A stretch of DNA of 64,000 nucleotides, from positions 118,548,903 through 118,612,902 of the forward strand of contig NC_084802.1 of assembly GCF_963169125.1 (NCBI RefSeq), in the 5' to 3' direction. A program made the translations under genes and the position numbers. The DNA is from Humulus lupulus (Eukaryota > Streptophyta > Magnoliopsida > Rosales > Cannabaceae). Within the stretch, counting starts at the first letter, position 1. The number at the start of each line of letters is the position of its first letter. A model generated the notes under the pieces. That model did not search any database and was not told the DNA's origin. It worked only from the letters and a program-made list of their open reading frames with translations. Shown here in pieces: positions 10,411 through 22,404 of the stretch.

Positions 10411-11773
10411 TAAATTAAGAATGACCCTAAGAACGATCCTAACCTTGAGCCCTTAATGGTAACCTAATCATAACCTAATATGAAATCCCATAAAAAAAAT
10501 GAGTAACTAAAGGTTCCTAGACCAAGTCCTAGCCCTCAGGACCTCGAATTCTACTAAATCAGGTAGTAGATTCGATCCCAAGCCTTAAGGTTTGAAAACC
10601 CGCTCTTAAAACCAATCCTGGCCAAAAAGAACTAGGTGGGCCATGACCTGCCCCCAAGGGCCTTAGTGCGCCTCCTAGACAGAAAGCCCCCCCGTGTGGG
10701 TGCCACAGGCGGGCCACGACTTAGCCTTGAGGGTCGCAGCGCGCTAGCTAGACAGAGCCCCAACATGGTTCTGGGGTTCGCTCAGGTCGCGACGCCCATG
10801 AACACAGCCGCAACTTGACCTCTCGAACCCAACACCCCTGTTTTCCTCAGCTCAAAACTCACCGCAAATCACTTCTAATTAATCCCAAAATCAAAACCAA
10901 GACTCAACACAACATTACCACCAAACCAGCAGTAAAACCCAAGCTTGAAAACCCTCAAAACACTACGAAAAATCCAATTCCACAATCAAACTTTCAAGCT
11001 TATAAAAAACATAAAAACAGAGGAAAACTTCAAAGTTCAAGCTTAGAATCATTACCTCAATTGCTGAATTATCCCTAAGCTTTACCCAATCAAGAACCTA
11101 GCTCAAACATAGCTTCAAAAATCAAACCGAGAGAGAGAGAATGATTGAGAGAGAGAAGAGAGAGATAGATAGAGCCTTGTTTTCCTTAGTTCTTTCTACA
11201 GCCTTCACCTTGGTCAAGTTTATTAAATAGGTTAAAATTACTAAAATGCCCCTAGGGCCAACCTACTTTCTCAAAGTCCCTCAAGGGCAATTTTGTCATT
11301 ACAACCTACCCCGTTAATCATAATTAACGTCTCTCAATTCTTGTTACTTCCAATATCCTTCAATAATTACCAAATCATTTCCCATTACTCTCTCAATCAC
11401 GGTAATGTACTAAGTACCAAATTACCCCTAGGCTCACCCCGAGCCCAGTAATTGACTCCGTTATGACTAAATCGCTAACTTGTTTCCTAGGATCATCTCA
11501 TGCCGAATAGCTCAAATATAATCACATAATAATGTGATCTCACCCATATTTCACATACATGCACATAAATATACAAATATGGCCCTCAATGGGCCAAAAT
11601 TACGAAAATGCTCTTCTTATAAGAATGACCCACATATATGCAAATATAGTCATATAATAATACAACCCACATAAACATGCATATAATCACATAATAACAT
11701 ATTAAATAGATTATTGCCATCCTAGCCTCCTAATTCAGGCACTAAGCGACATTAGGGAGATTGGGACGTTACA

Positions 11774-13190
11774 AATACTATAGCTAGAGTCTCAAATAGT
11801 TGTCCTAGAGAGTAAGACATAGTAGAGAATTTAGAAGGGGGACTAATCTCAAAAAAATATTACTAGATAACATTGCACTAAGCAAACTTAATTATGACCT
11901 AGAAAACCGTTCCAACCTACCTTAGTCACTGTGCTAACAAATACTACCGCTGGAGTCTCAAATAGTTATCCTATAGAGTATTACAAAATTGTGACTTTAG
12001 AAGGTTATCCAATCCCGACCTTATATTACTAAAGATCTTAATTATTAAATAACATTGCATCAAGCATAACTAATCATGACATAAGGAAAAGTTCTCATGT
12101 CCCTATTCACCTAGAACACAAATAACATCGCAGAGTCTCAGATAGTTGTATAATAGGTTTTCAGTTGATACAATAGATACTTTAGAAGGGGATCCGGTTC
12201 CGAGCTAATATAACTAGATAACATTGCACTAAGTATACCTAATTATGACATAATGAACTGTTCCAACGTACATTAGTCAAACAATACTACTGCAACAATT
12301 TCAGATAGTTTCCCTAGAAAGTAAGGCATAGTAGTGAATTTAGAAGGGGATCCAATCCCAAAAAAATATTACTAGATAACATTGCACTAAGGAGACCTAA
12401 TTATGACCTAGAAACCATTCCAACCTACCCTAGTCTCCATGCTAACAAACTCCACCGCTAGAGTCTCAAATAGTTATCCTATAGAGTAATACAAAGTTGT
12501 GACTTTAGAAGGTAAGTCAATCCTGATCTTATATTACTAAAGATCTTAAATACTAAATAACATTGCACCAAACATACCTAATCATGACATAAGGAAAAGT
12601 TCTCACGTCCCTATTCACCTAAAATAGAAATAGTATCGCAGAGTCTTGGATAGTTGTACAATAGGTTTTCAGTTGATACAATAGAGACTTTAGAAAAGGG
12701 TCCAGTCCCGAGCTAATATTACAAGATAACACTGCACTAAGCATACCAAATTATGACATAATGAACTGTTCCAACGTACCTTAGTCAACCAATACTACCG
12801 CTACAATTTCAGATAATTTTCCTAGAGAGTAAGACATAGTAGTGAATTTAGAAGGGGATCCGATCCTAGAAAAATATTACTAGATAACATTGCACTAAGA
12901 TATAGTAGTGAATTTAGAAGGGGATCCGATCCTGAAAAAGTATTACTCGATAACATTGCACAAAGCATACCTAATTATGACATAATGAACCGTTCCAACG
13001 TACCCTAGTAAACCAATACTACCGCTAGAGTATCATATAGTTGTCCTGGTGAGTAAGATAGAGTAGTTAATTTAGAACGGGATACGATCCCGAAAAATAT
13101 TACTACATAACATTGCACCAAGTAGACCTAATTATTACATGAAGATCCGTTACAATGTACACTAGTCACCGAGATAACCTATACTACATG
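11774..13190 (+). repeat. satellite-like array with 3-monomer higher-order repeat
   Basis: Monomers of roughly 170-180 bp share a TAGATAACATTGCACTAAG-like core, TAATTATGACAT and a GTTCCAACNTACC or GTTCTCANGTCCC end. End phrases fall near 11,906, 12,087, 12,258, 12,418, 12,597, 12,768, 12,988 and 13,148. Equivalent phrases three monomers apart are about 510-512 bp apart and more alike than neighbours, giving an A-B-C higher-order unit. A partial duplication lies near 12,850-12,960. No gene is present. Confidence 0.85.
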
Positions 13191-14500
13191 TAATAATATA
13201 CAATGCATTACTTTTTCTCAACTTGTGCTTACATTTTTCTAATTTTTTTTCTTTTTCATATTTTAAATAATACATATAAATAATATATATTTTTAAATAT
13301 TTAAATAAAATAACATTCAAACGAAAAATATATAAAAACTTGTTAAAATAAGGGGTTTTTTTCTAAAAAAATACATTATTTTTAAAAAATAATGATGAAA
13401 ATAATATAAAATAAAGTTTTTGAAATTAACAAAAAAATTGAAATTAAAGAATGTCAATAAAAAATATTGAGAAAAAGTGTTAGAAATAATTTTAAAATTA
13501 ATTTTTTGTTTAATTAATGGGGTGTCTTTATATATTATTCGGGTGCAAATATAATGTCCCTTATATACAAATATATATTTTATTTTGTAACAACAAACAA
13601 ATTTTAATTTTAAAAGTTTCAATCAAGGGTTTTTTTTTTATTTTAATTTCGTTTTTTATTATCAAAATAGTTTTCATTATTAATAAAAGCAAATCTATAT
13701 TTTGGTTGCTTTATTAAATTCTCGAATTTTTTTTTAGTTTATGATAAGTATTAATTAATTTTTTAAATATTTACCAATAATAAAATTATAGAGTTGTACC
13801 TTATCAAATTTGTATTTAATTTCACTTTTTTAAATTCATTATATTAAAAATTGTGGTAGTTGTATTAAATTGATTGATTTATTACTATTATTTTCTATTT
13901 CGGTTTTCAACCCAATTATTTATTTTTTAAAATGCATTTAATTGGTTAAATTTGTAATTAAAATTATAGTGACTGGAATTAATGGGTGATTTTTATTAAA
14001 AATGTAATATTAAATTATAAAAATGGGTAGTTGCCAAAATTAATGGATAAATGATTTAAAAAGACAATATTAAATTAAATGAGGCTACATGATTTCTAAT
14101 TACATTTGGGAAGTAACAACGTATTAATTATTTATTCATTAAATTAAGAAAGTGTGGTTCTTGTATTAAATGACATAGTTTAATATTGTTATTTATTTTT
14201 TTGGTTTTTGATTTTTTTTTGGTTTTTTGTTAAATGCATTTAATTTGTGAAATTTGTTATTAAAAAATAGGTGGCCAAAATTAATGGGAGTTTTTTATAA
14301 AATAAAAAAAATATTTAATTAATGTGAATGCATGATTAATGGTTACATTGAGAAGTTACCACATATTAATTATTTATTCTTTCAATAATATTTTATTATT
14401 TATTTTAAAGGAATTCACAATATCTTATTAAGAATGTGAAATATTGTATCGTTTCTTCATAACAGACACTATAAATATAATACCATATACCCTAAATCGA
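13191..14500. other. very AT-rich spacer with degenerate ~300 bp duplications
   Basis: No coding region is supported. The phrase GTGGTAGTTGTATTAAAT (13,853) recurs as GTGGTTCTTGTATTAAAT (14,155), followed in both cases by TAATATT, ATGCATTTAATT and AAATTAATGG-type sequence. A third copy lies left of the satellite array near 1,931. Confidence 0.5.
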
Positions 14501-14553
14501 TTGTGCTATATATATATATTTTAAAAATCAAGTTTTATACACATTCAACTACC

Positions 14554-15014
14554 ATGTCTATCATCAACATATCAGATTCAACATATTCAAAGAACGAAGA
14601 TAACTTTTCTCCATTTCATTCCAAAGACGATGAAGTCGATTCTCCATTGAAGAAGATTAAGGTTGAGAAGTTTGACAATGATGTAGAGTCTCCATTGAAG
14701 AATATCAAGACTGAGAAGTTTAGCGATGGTGAGAAAGATGTGAATCTACTTGATGCTCAACTAGAGTACAATCCAAATGGAATATATTTTAATATTATGT
14801 TCCGAAATTTTGATGACAATTTCAGTCGTCTACTGGAATTGAAGACAACATGGATGAATTTGTTTGAGAGAAAACAAGATGCGTCTTTGCGATGCAAACT
14901 CTGCATGGATCAATGACCAACTATTTTGATGCAGAGAGGAAAAAGAACGAGATGTGGGAGAAATATTTGAAGGAGAAGGAGAAGAAGATGGCAGAGAAGA
15001 ATGGCAATCTGTAA
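14554..15014 (+). CDS. unrecognised acidic/lysine-rich small protein, frameshifted
   Basis: I do not recognise a family. An ATG at 14,554 follows a (TA)n TATA-like stretch at 14,508-14,520 and opens a 120-codon frame ending at 14,916. The protein is charged, with two imperfect repeats of the type SPLKKIKVEKF / SPLKNIKTEKF, then NPNGIYFNIMFRNFDDNFSR. Around 14,885 the frame appears shifted by one base. Downstream in the +1-shifted frame an open stretch to 15,014 reads MTNYFDAERKKNEMWEKYL and a Lys/Glu-rich helix-like tail. Translation quality and the position of the break suggest one gene with a 1 bp lesion (or a sequencing error), but I cannot exclude a chance open frame in AT-rich DNA. Confidence 0.4.
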
Positions 15015-16219
15015 AATGCTTCAAGTGTTTTTTTCTTGTTTAAAATTTAATGTTTCTATGTGTTTCTTTAGGTCTTACTATAATTTTTTTATGGACATTT
15101 TCTTATTAGGATTTGTTATGAATAGAAAATTTTATTTCTTTTTGGGTCTTCAAATAAAATCTTATTACTATTTATTTATTAATAATTTTATAATTAATAA
15201 TTTTGTTGGAGTGAAATTGTCCAATTTTTTTAAAAAAAATTAATGCCGAAATTGTATATTAATTTTCGGCTTTCAATTTAAAATTATAGTTTAATTTTAA
15301 TTAATAATTAACAATTGACCATTAAGCAATATCTAAATTAATGGACTTTATAAATTACCTAACCAATTATATTAAATGAATATATTTCCTTATTAGGCAA
15401 TATAGGACTAATGAATAAATATCTAATTTCACAACAACAATAATTTAATTTTTCCAAGAGAATACAAAGTGATGCTTCTTTTCAAAAATCAAAATAGTTT
15501 TTTTTTTGGATACAATGGGTATTTAATTTACGATTTTTTTAATAACACATGCTAGCCGAAAATTAATGCTTTAAAAAAAAGTTTCAATTAATTTCATTTT
15601 TTCAAGGTAAAGAATATCAATAGTTGTTTTGGGCATTAGTGATGATGAAATCTTATCAATAAATGCTCATTTATTGATAATAGAAAATTTAAATAGTTCT
15701 ATTGTTTTGTAGTTTACGGAACAAATGAAATTAATTAAGTTAACATTTTTTGGGAAAAAAATGAAGAGTTGTATTGATTCATTTGACCTATAATCAAAGT
15801 AGTTTGGCATAGATCAAAGTTGTTTTCTTTTTAATTTTTACATTTTTAAATTTTTATTTTATAATGTAATATGAAAAGTTTTATTTCTTATTTTTGTTTA
15901 GATGTTCATTTATTGTTAGAAAAACCAATAGTCATCCATTATTTTAGGGTACATAAAAAATCAATAATTAGTTGTGATTTCCAAGATAAGATTTAAATAA
16001 TAAAAACTCAATTTTGAAATAATAATTTCGAAATTAAAATTTTAATAAGTTAAAGAAATTAAAAAAAATTTGAAAAAAAAAAATTTCAATTAGTACATTG
16101 GATATTACATAAGTTTGCACCAAATAATATTTAAAACACTACATTGAAAATTAAACAAACTTATTTCAATCAACAATATAAAAATACAAAAGTAAACCAA
16201 AATACTACTCCACATCTCT
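15015..16219. other. AT-rich spacer between two small gene candidates
   Basis: No coding frame, tandem repeat or RNA gene is supported. The phrase TTAATGCCGAAATTG and inverted forms containing TTTTCGGCTTTC occur near 15,242-15,275, with a further GCCGAAAATTAATGC near 15,554. This suggests a decayed small transposon. Confidence 0.3.
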
Positions 16220-17023
16220 CTAATTATTGATTACATTACTACTAACAATGATATCCTCATTTTGGTCTTCAGATCTTTGAGATGCTTCACATAGTTGCTG
16301 TACAAAACAATAAACAAAAAAAAATCATTCAGATAGACATATGCCAACTAGATAATGTTTCATACTGTAAAATTATGAAATTAATTAAGATATACTACCA
16401 GACGATGACGAAGTTGATGGATAATATTATTTGAACCATTTAATCTATCTCTAAATTCAATGTTCTTTGTAACCAAAATATTTCGCAAACCAACAACATT
16501 GTGAGCAAAGCATTTACTTTTGCCTCCCCAACCTGTAAAAAAAAAATTAATATAAAAATTCAAAAAAAAAAAAATTAATAAAATAATACATACACATTTT
16601 ACATGGTCTGGAATTTTAAGGTTCCCTTTGTTTACATCTGATGGTATATTAATGGTCATTGCATCACCATGGTATATGACAAAACACCTTGGTGGGATAG
16701 GAACATCACGGTTTACCTCATCTACACATACTTGGTTTTCATATTCCTATTTTTTAAATAGGAAAAAGAAAAAAGATTTTAGAAAAATAGTAATCCAAGT
16801 GTTCTAACATAAACATGAAATAAGATCTCAATCATAGACACATATATAGATATGAAGATATTACATTAAAAAAAGAAAAATAAGACTCATTATGAAGACA
16901 ACATCGATTTCTACTTTCGAACATTGAAGAGGATGAATCCAAACTTTTCATAGGAGATCTATACCAACTAGCACGATCTAAAAGCAATTTGGACCTAATT
17001 GGATTAGGAGACAATGAGTTCTC
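16220..17023 (-). CDS. unrecognised 4-exon gene, 5' end not found
   Basis: I do not recognise the product. Four blocks with clean GT...AG borders join in frame: 17,023-16,865 (donor AAT|GTAATA), 16,746-16,596 (acceptor AATAG, donor T|GTGTAT), 16,532-16,399 (acceptor TTACAG, donor CTG|GTAGTA) and 16,297-16,220 (acceptor TACAG, stop TAG). Motifs include SSSSMFESRNRCCLHNESYF, VNRDVPIPPRCFVIYHGD, and KCWGGKSKCFAHNVVGLRNI formed across an intron. Several Cys and His residues might bind metal. No in-frame ATG precedes the first block before a stop (TAA near 17,034), so an upstream exon is missing or the gene is truncated. It is probably a small plant-specific or transposon-derived protein. Confidence 0.55.
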
Positions 17024-17574
17024 ATAAAAAAATTATCTCTTCTTTCCAACACTTCCTCTTAAATTCTTAGATCTACTTCTTTTGTTCTTCATCCCCTTGC
17101 CCTCTACTCCCAAGCGTTTTCTCTCTCCCCCCTCTATTTTTTTCCCCGTGCGAATTTTTTTTCATCTTCTTTCTCTCCTTCACTTGCTCATGAAATCATG
17201 GGTGAAATTCTCATTTTTTTAATGTTTATTTTTTAACTTTGAATGAAGAAGAAGAACAAGAATAGAGAGTTTAAGAAATGGGTGTTCATTTATTATGAAA
17301 CCTTAATTTTTAAAATTTTAAATTGAGTCCAAAATTGAAAAGAGAGCTTACATATTATTGGTTGGAATCATTATTCCTAATGGTCAAAAGAAGGCAATTT
17401 CGAAATTAATGTCAAAAAGAAAAAGAATCTATACCAAATGCCATGTTAGCATATTTGCACATTTATCTAGGTATCCATGTGTGGGTAATACCCATTGAAA
17501 ACTTTTCCATATATATATATATACATGAATGACACAAATAAAAAGTTAGCTAATTTAAAATTTAGAATACAAAA
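17024..17574. other. spacer upstream of the 4-exon candidate
   Basis: CT-rich on plus (GA-rich on minus) around 17,040-17,200, which fits a 5' leader or promoter of the minus-strand candidate. The rest is AT-rich and includes a (TA)n run at 17,509-17,523. No gene is seen. Confidence 0.35.
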
Positions 17575-17583
17575 TAAATATAA

Positions 17584-18009
17584 GGGTTTATACAATTTTG
17601 GTTCCCTTTGTTTTATTTTTATGTTAATTTGGATCCTTTGTTTTAAACAATTACAAACTGGACCTATGTTTTGTAAAACAATTAAAAATAAAACCTTTTG
17701 GTCATTTTATTTTTGAATATATCCTAAACACCCTTGATTTTATTTTAATTACTAATTTTTTAATAATATCAAAATAATTAACCAAAATTAAGTTAAATAA
17801 AAAACTTGTATTTGTTTAAACCATTTTAAAATTATTTTTTAAACAAACATTATTTTAAAATTTAATATACAGAATAAAAAAAAAAATTGTTTAAAAATAA
17901 CTTGTAATTATTTAATCAAATTTTTTTTATAAATTTTTTTTTTTTTTCCTTTCTTCTTCCTCTTTCCCCCTCTCTCCCTCTCCCTTCCTGTCTTTCATTT
18001 TCATCTCCA
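17584..18009 (+). repeat. MULE left terminal inverted repeat
   Basis: Matches, in reverse complement, the concatenation of 58,039-57,931, 48,710-48,683, 34,079-34,034 and sequence leftward from 19,103. Shared phrases include TTTTGGTTCCC, TTTTAAACAATTA, TTTTGTAAAA and CTTGATTTTATTTTAATTA. It ends in a CT-rich stretch at 17,948-18,005 that pairs with GA-rich sequence at 18,920-18,970. Confidence 0.8.
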
Positions 18010-18765
18010 TGTTGGCGTCTGTTAACCCAGATTTTCGCAAATAGTAGATTAAGAAAACTAATTAGGATATTATTGCTTATTTGTAAACCGTAATGAGATA
18101 ATAAGAACCCTTTCGTACACACACAACTTTTACGTGGTTCAGTGGTTAAAATCCACTTAGTCCACAAGACAGTATTATTGCTTTTCTCTCACAATTTCTG
18201 CAGAGTTTCAGTAATACAAAAAGACAATCCCCTTCCCTGATATTTATAGGGGAATTTCCTAGATAAGTTTGGGTAACCATATGAATAAATATGGTATACA
18301 TTTAATACAGATTATTCCCATTTATATTGGGATATGATTTGATAACAGAATAGAATATACTCCTGCTATCTCAGATAATAAATGATAGATATGCAATACA
18401 AACTGGGCATTAATGAGCATATAAGGAGCCTCCGAGTCTCTTGGGATCCTTCAGTATGCATTTTGACCAGGTTTCCATGAGCTGAATATCTCATTCGACC
18501 TAGTGGTCAAAGATTATCTGAACCTTAGCTCGGATTAAGCTCAAGGCGCCCAAAGGTGGATCTGGCCATTATAGATCTCGAACTAGATTGTTGCCCTAAG
18601 AGGCAGTCTGATAATAACTTGTATGTAGTGTTGTCGAGTCCCAACTCGAGCTGCTCACATCATTGCTAACCAGAGGTTCTACTTGATTGCTTTTCCACGT
18701 ATTAATCTGCCAAATGTACCCCGAGATGAGTGATTGAACTCATGCTTTTCCAGATCATCAATAAA
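18010..18765 (-). mobile_element. degraded solo LTR related to the Tat-element LTRs
   Basis: Starts TGTTGGCGTC at 18,010 and shares with the minus reading of 33,306-34,028 the sequence ACTTTTACGTGGTTCAGTGG, the TAGTCCACAAG-type phrase and, near its end, CCACGTATTAATCTGCCA. The far boundary is blurred (about 18,765) and I found no target duplication, so it may be truncated. It lies inside the MULE. Confidence 0.6.
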
Positions 18766-19103
18766 GTTGGAGCTAGTCTTGATGGGCGGGTCATGTGGGC
18801 AAGTAGGGTTGGGCCACAGATTGTTGGGCTCAGACGTAAGCAGGCGGATGGGTGCAACAAGTCAGGCTTCTGGGCGAGTTGTGTAGGCTAGGAACTAGGG
18901 TCTGCCATGGACGCCGACGGGAGAAGTAAAAGAAAGGGAGGAAGAGAAAGGAAGCGTTGAGGGAGAAATGGGGACGAAGTACGGAAAAAATCAGATTTAA
19001 TTAATTATAAATTATTTTTAAAAATTTTTGGTTTTTGTTTGTATTCAAAAATAAGATTTTATTTAAAATGGTTTAAATAATTACAGGTTTTATACTTAAC
19101 TTT
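18766..19103 (-). repeat. inner part of MULE right arm
   Basis: Read on minus, it pairs with the left arm (TGTAATTATTTAA, TTTAAACCATTTTAAA). It starts with GC-richer sequence (18,780-18,930) of unknown origin. The last five bases AACTT (19,099-19,103) are the target duplication of the first Tat element. Confidence 0.6.
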
Positions 19104-19826
19104 GTTGTACCCTAATCTTAGCACGAGTTCATTCACTCAGCTCGGGTACAGCTGGCAGATAAATACGTGGAATAGTAATCAAGTAGAATATCTAATTATT
19201 ATCTATACAGACAGCTCGAGGTTAGTAATGGTCAGACCTGGTACTGGGCGCCCTAACCTTACCACGAACTATGAATAAGATAAGTCATCAAATCACTAGC
19301 TCGAGGTCGGATAGCTGTCAAAACACAAGTTCGTGGAAGATACACAGCTCGGGGTGATTCAGATATAACACACACTAAATAATCCCCAAAGATTCGGGAT
19401 TTTTTTATACGCTTATTCATGGCCAGACTCTTATATTTATTATCCAAGATAGCAGGACATATTTACTTTGTGATCAAATCATATCCCAATATAAATGGGA
19501 ATTATTTGTATTGAATATAGACATTATATAAATGTGTGAATGACTCACGCGGTTACCCAAACCTGTCTATGGAATAACCCTATAAATACTAGGAATATTG
19601 GACAGGAAAGGGGGACGATTATTCTTTAATACAAAAACTCTTCCAAAATAGAGAGAAAAACATGAATAATATTGACTCGTGGACTAGGTGGATTTTAACC
19701 ACTGAACCACGTAAAATTTCTATGTTCTTGAGTGAATTCTGGTTATTTTTCATTACGGTTTAAAATTAAGCACTAATCTGTCTTTATTATTTCTTAATAC
19801 ACTATTGGCAAAAAAACACATCAACA
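19104..19826 (+). repeat. 5' LTR of Tat element 1
   Basis: TGTTGTACCC...CATCAACA. It contains a TATA box TATAAATA at 19,581-19,588. Equal in length to the 3' LTR. Downstream is GTTTGCTGCTTTCATTGAGA, where the primer binding site belongs. Confidence 0.9.
19581..19588 (+). promoter_or_regulatory. TATA box, 5' LTR of Tat element 1
   Basis: CCCTATAAATACTAGG. The same site lies in the 3' LTR (CCCCTATAAATACTGGG near 33,781). It is the likely core promoter of the sense transcript. Confidence 0.6.
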
Positions 19827-19850
19827 GTTTGCTGCTTTCATTGAGAGAAA
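19827..19850 (+). other. primer-binding-site region, Tat element 1
   Basis: GTTTGCTGCTTTCATTGAGA directly follows the LTR. Tat element 2 has GTTTGGTACTTTCATTGAAA at the same place. The shared TTTCATTGARA suggests a common primer tRNA, which I do not name. Confidence 0.5.
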
Positions 19851-19886
19851 ATTAGTGCTTCATCAAAATCCCAGCCGATTCTCATC

Positions 19887-22400
19887 ATGGTGCTCACTCG
19901 CTCAATGCATGATAATGAGATAGAATAACCCGGTGGGAAGAAGGCCCATTATACCACTATTTCGAATGAACATGGCCCTAAGATTCAGCAATGTCTGGGA
20001 AAACAACTGGCGGGACAAGGCGACACTGGGAGTTCAGCATCATTGCCGTCGAATCCAAATCCAGACTACCTAACTGTCGTCGAGTTGGAAAACATGCAAT
20101 TGAGAATCCATCTTGCTAAGGTAAACAGGCAGATTGAGGAGGTTTTGGCTCGGTTACCCCTTCTTGCAAACCGACGTTAATATCAGTAAAAGTCAGAGTG
20201 GGTCTCATAAGTCCCACAGGAATAACCGATCCAAGCCGAGTCAATTAATCAGAACTGCCACTCCATGTTTTGTACCTACGGGGTGAGATCGCTAGAATGT
20301 TCGACCCGACAATCGTTATAGAGGTCATTAGCATGTCCGTCGGTCGGTTAGGACTGCAACCCCAAAGTCAGTGCCTTCTTCACTGGCCCCCAGGAATACC
20401 CATGAAAATCCACGAGGGGGGGTGGGACAGGCTCACGAAGACAAAATGCTCCAACAAACCCCCCTATGCCGCAATCGGATCACCAGGAACAAAGAACTAG
20501 AGACATTGGAGTAGAACAGAGGTGGACTTATTTAGTCCGCCCTGATGGAACGAGGATAGCCTCACCAATAAGGCATCCCTAGTCACCTATAAGACATCTG
20601 GCACAACCTCTTCCTCAATAGGACATTCCAACTTATGGAGGCACTAGGAGAAATCCTCCCCCACGTGCCAATACTTACGTCCCACGAACACGTGTCGAAA
20701 ATCTAGATCCTCGACCCTAGCTGCGAGCTGTAAGCTTCGCAAAAGGGTGTTTCTGGGCGGAAAGTCGTCGTTGCGGTAGGTCCGAGGGTGACCTAAGGAA
20801 TCAGTTGAGTTCGGCATAGAGCCCTCGGTATGATCCGCAACCCAATTTGCGTGATTGTCTGAATTCGCAGAGAAGGAATCCAGTTCAGAATGAAGATATT
20901 AGCTATACTCGATAATAAGGAGGTTCGTCCATAGTACGTGATAACTGGAATTCCCCACAAAACCAAACTTGAGCTTGGAGGGAAAATAACCCATCAAATG
21001 CATACGATAGGATGGGAGCTGTTGAACAGCCCCAGGTAACTGAGGGACAAGGGACCAAACCCTCGAAAGACTAGCTTTGATGGAAGAGAAAATGAAGAGG
21101 CTTTTATCTAGAAAATAAAAAGACGATTGTGACTTAGATGAGAAGCTCAAACCTTTCACTCCTAATATTGCGGCGCCCACATATCTAGTAGGCTTTAGAA
21201 TGCCACACCTGTCAAAATTTGATGGAGATGGAGATCCGTCAGATCACCTTGGAATGTTTAATACCATGATGATGGCTCACAATGTCGAGCTCGATCTAAG
21301 GTGTATTTTATTCCCCATAACTCTGGTCGGGTCAGCCAGGCAGTGGTTTAGGCAATACAAGAGGCATTCCATACGCTCGTGGAAGAAGTTTTCTTCTGAT
21401 TTCAAAAAAGCATTCTGAGGTTCACAGGTAGCTCGGGTTGATACTAATTCATTGGCCAACGTAAAGCAGCAACCTGGCAAGACGTTGAAGGCATATCTAA
21501 GTAGATTTTCCAATGTCGTTGCACGAGCTAGGGATGCTGATGACAGCTCTAAGCTAATGGCACTGAGGACAGGAATCCTCATCGGGGGCGACCTGTGGCA
21601 GGAACTCCAAAGAAAAGGAGTTAAGAGTGTTGACAAATTCTTGGCCCAAGCTATGAAATGGATTAACCTAGAGGAGGCACGGGCTTTCATTGCAAGAACC
21701 AGCCAAACCCCTGTCCAGCTCGTTGGAACGGTAACAGACGTTGCAGCTACGACTTAAACCGTTACCCAGAATAACCAAGGGGGGAATAACAAAAGGAAGG
21801 GAAATGGAAAGGGGGAACAGAGCGAGATGAAGAAAAATAAATCTGTGGAGAAGTTCAAACCTGTTTATGCTACTTATACCGACCTAACGGACACTAGGGA
21901 GCACATCTTCTGGAAAATTCTAATCGCCTTCCATGGAAGAAGCCAGAACCGTTGAAGAACCAGGGGGCGTAGAGAGATTCTTCAAAGTTCTGCCAATTCC
22001 ATAATGACATCGGTTATAACACTGATGACTGTTGACATATAATGGATGAGATTGAAACTCTCATCAGATCCGGACCGTTGTCCTAGTACGCTCGAAATCG
22101 GGTGGTCCCTAATCAGCCCGTTGGACCAAACCCCCAATCTGAAGTATTAGTTTGCCAAATTGGAGCTCAAACAAATCACGTCGAACCTCCTCCGATAGTG
22201 GGGGGAGATATAACCACTGTTTCAGGAGGACCTCATTTGGCAGGCATGAGCAGCGGGGCCTAGAAGAGGTACATTAACGAACTAAAGTCCCATAACGAGG
22301 TGGAGTTCGTCCCGGAACAACGGTTATCAAAATAGCAACAATTAGAAAAGCAACCAATCATTTTCACAGAAGAGGATGCTAGCCACGTCCAATTCCCATA
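19887..22400 (+). pseudogene. gag of Tat element 1, broken
   Basis: Begins at ATG 19,887 (MVLTRSMHDNEIE, then a stop). The conserved capsid-like region lies at 21,200-21,757: FDGDGDPSDHLGMFNT, QWFRQYKRHSIRSWKKF, NVKQQPGKTLKAYLSRF. A stop at about 21,418 interrupts it. A degenerate nucleic-acid-binding motif of CxFHxxxGYxTxxC type follows near 21,995-22,040. Several stops and shifts lie between 19,930 and 22,340. The role would be the virus-like-particle protein. Confidence 0.8.
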
Positions 22401-22404
22401 TAAC

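Larger units (their letters stand above)
2272..11773 (-). mobile_element. Ty3/gypsy-type solo LTR split by a CACTA transposon
   Basis: Removing the CACTA insertion leaves about 2.48 kb. Read on minus, it starts TGTAACGTCCC (11,773) and ends GGGTGTTATA (2,272), a mutated form of the usual TGTAAC...TTACA ends. It is homologous along its length, in opposite orientation, to the solo LTR at 29,652-32,035: both share the CGACCTAAGCGGCAAAA-type block and the block around GGGTGCTATGTGGTGCAGG. The flanking pentamers are AAAGC (2267-2271) and AATAC (11,774-11,778). They match in 3 of 5 positions, and intact array units read AATAC there, so the left copy has probably mutated. No internal region is present, hence solo LTR. 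Confidence 0.8.

Noticed and set aside
13317..13717. Overlapping frames on both strands
   Set aside because: They are Phe/Ile/Lys/Tyr-rich products of very AT-rich DNA with no domain.
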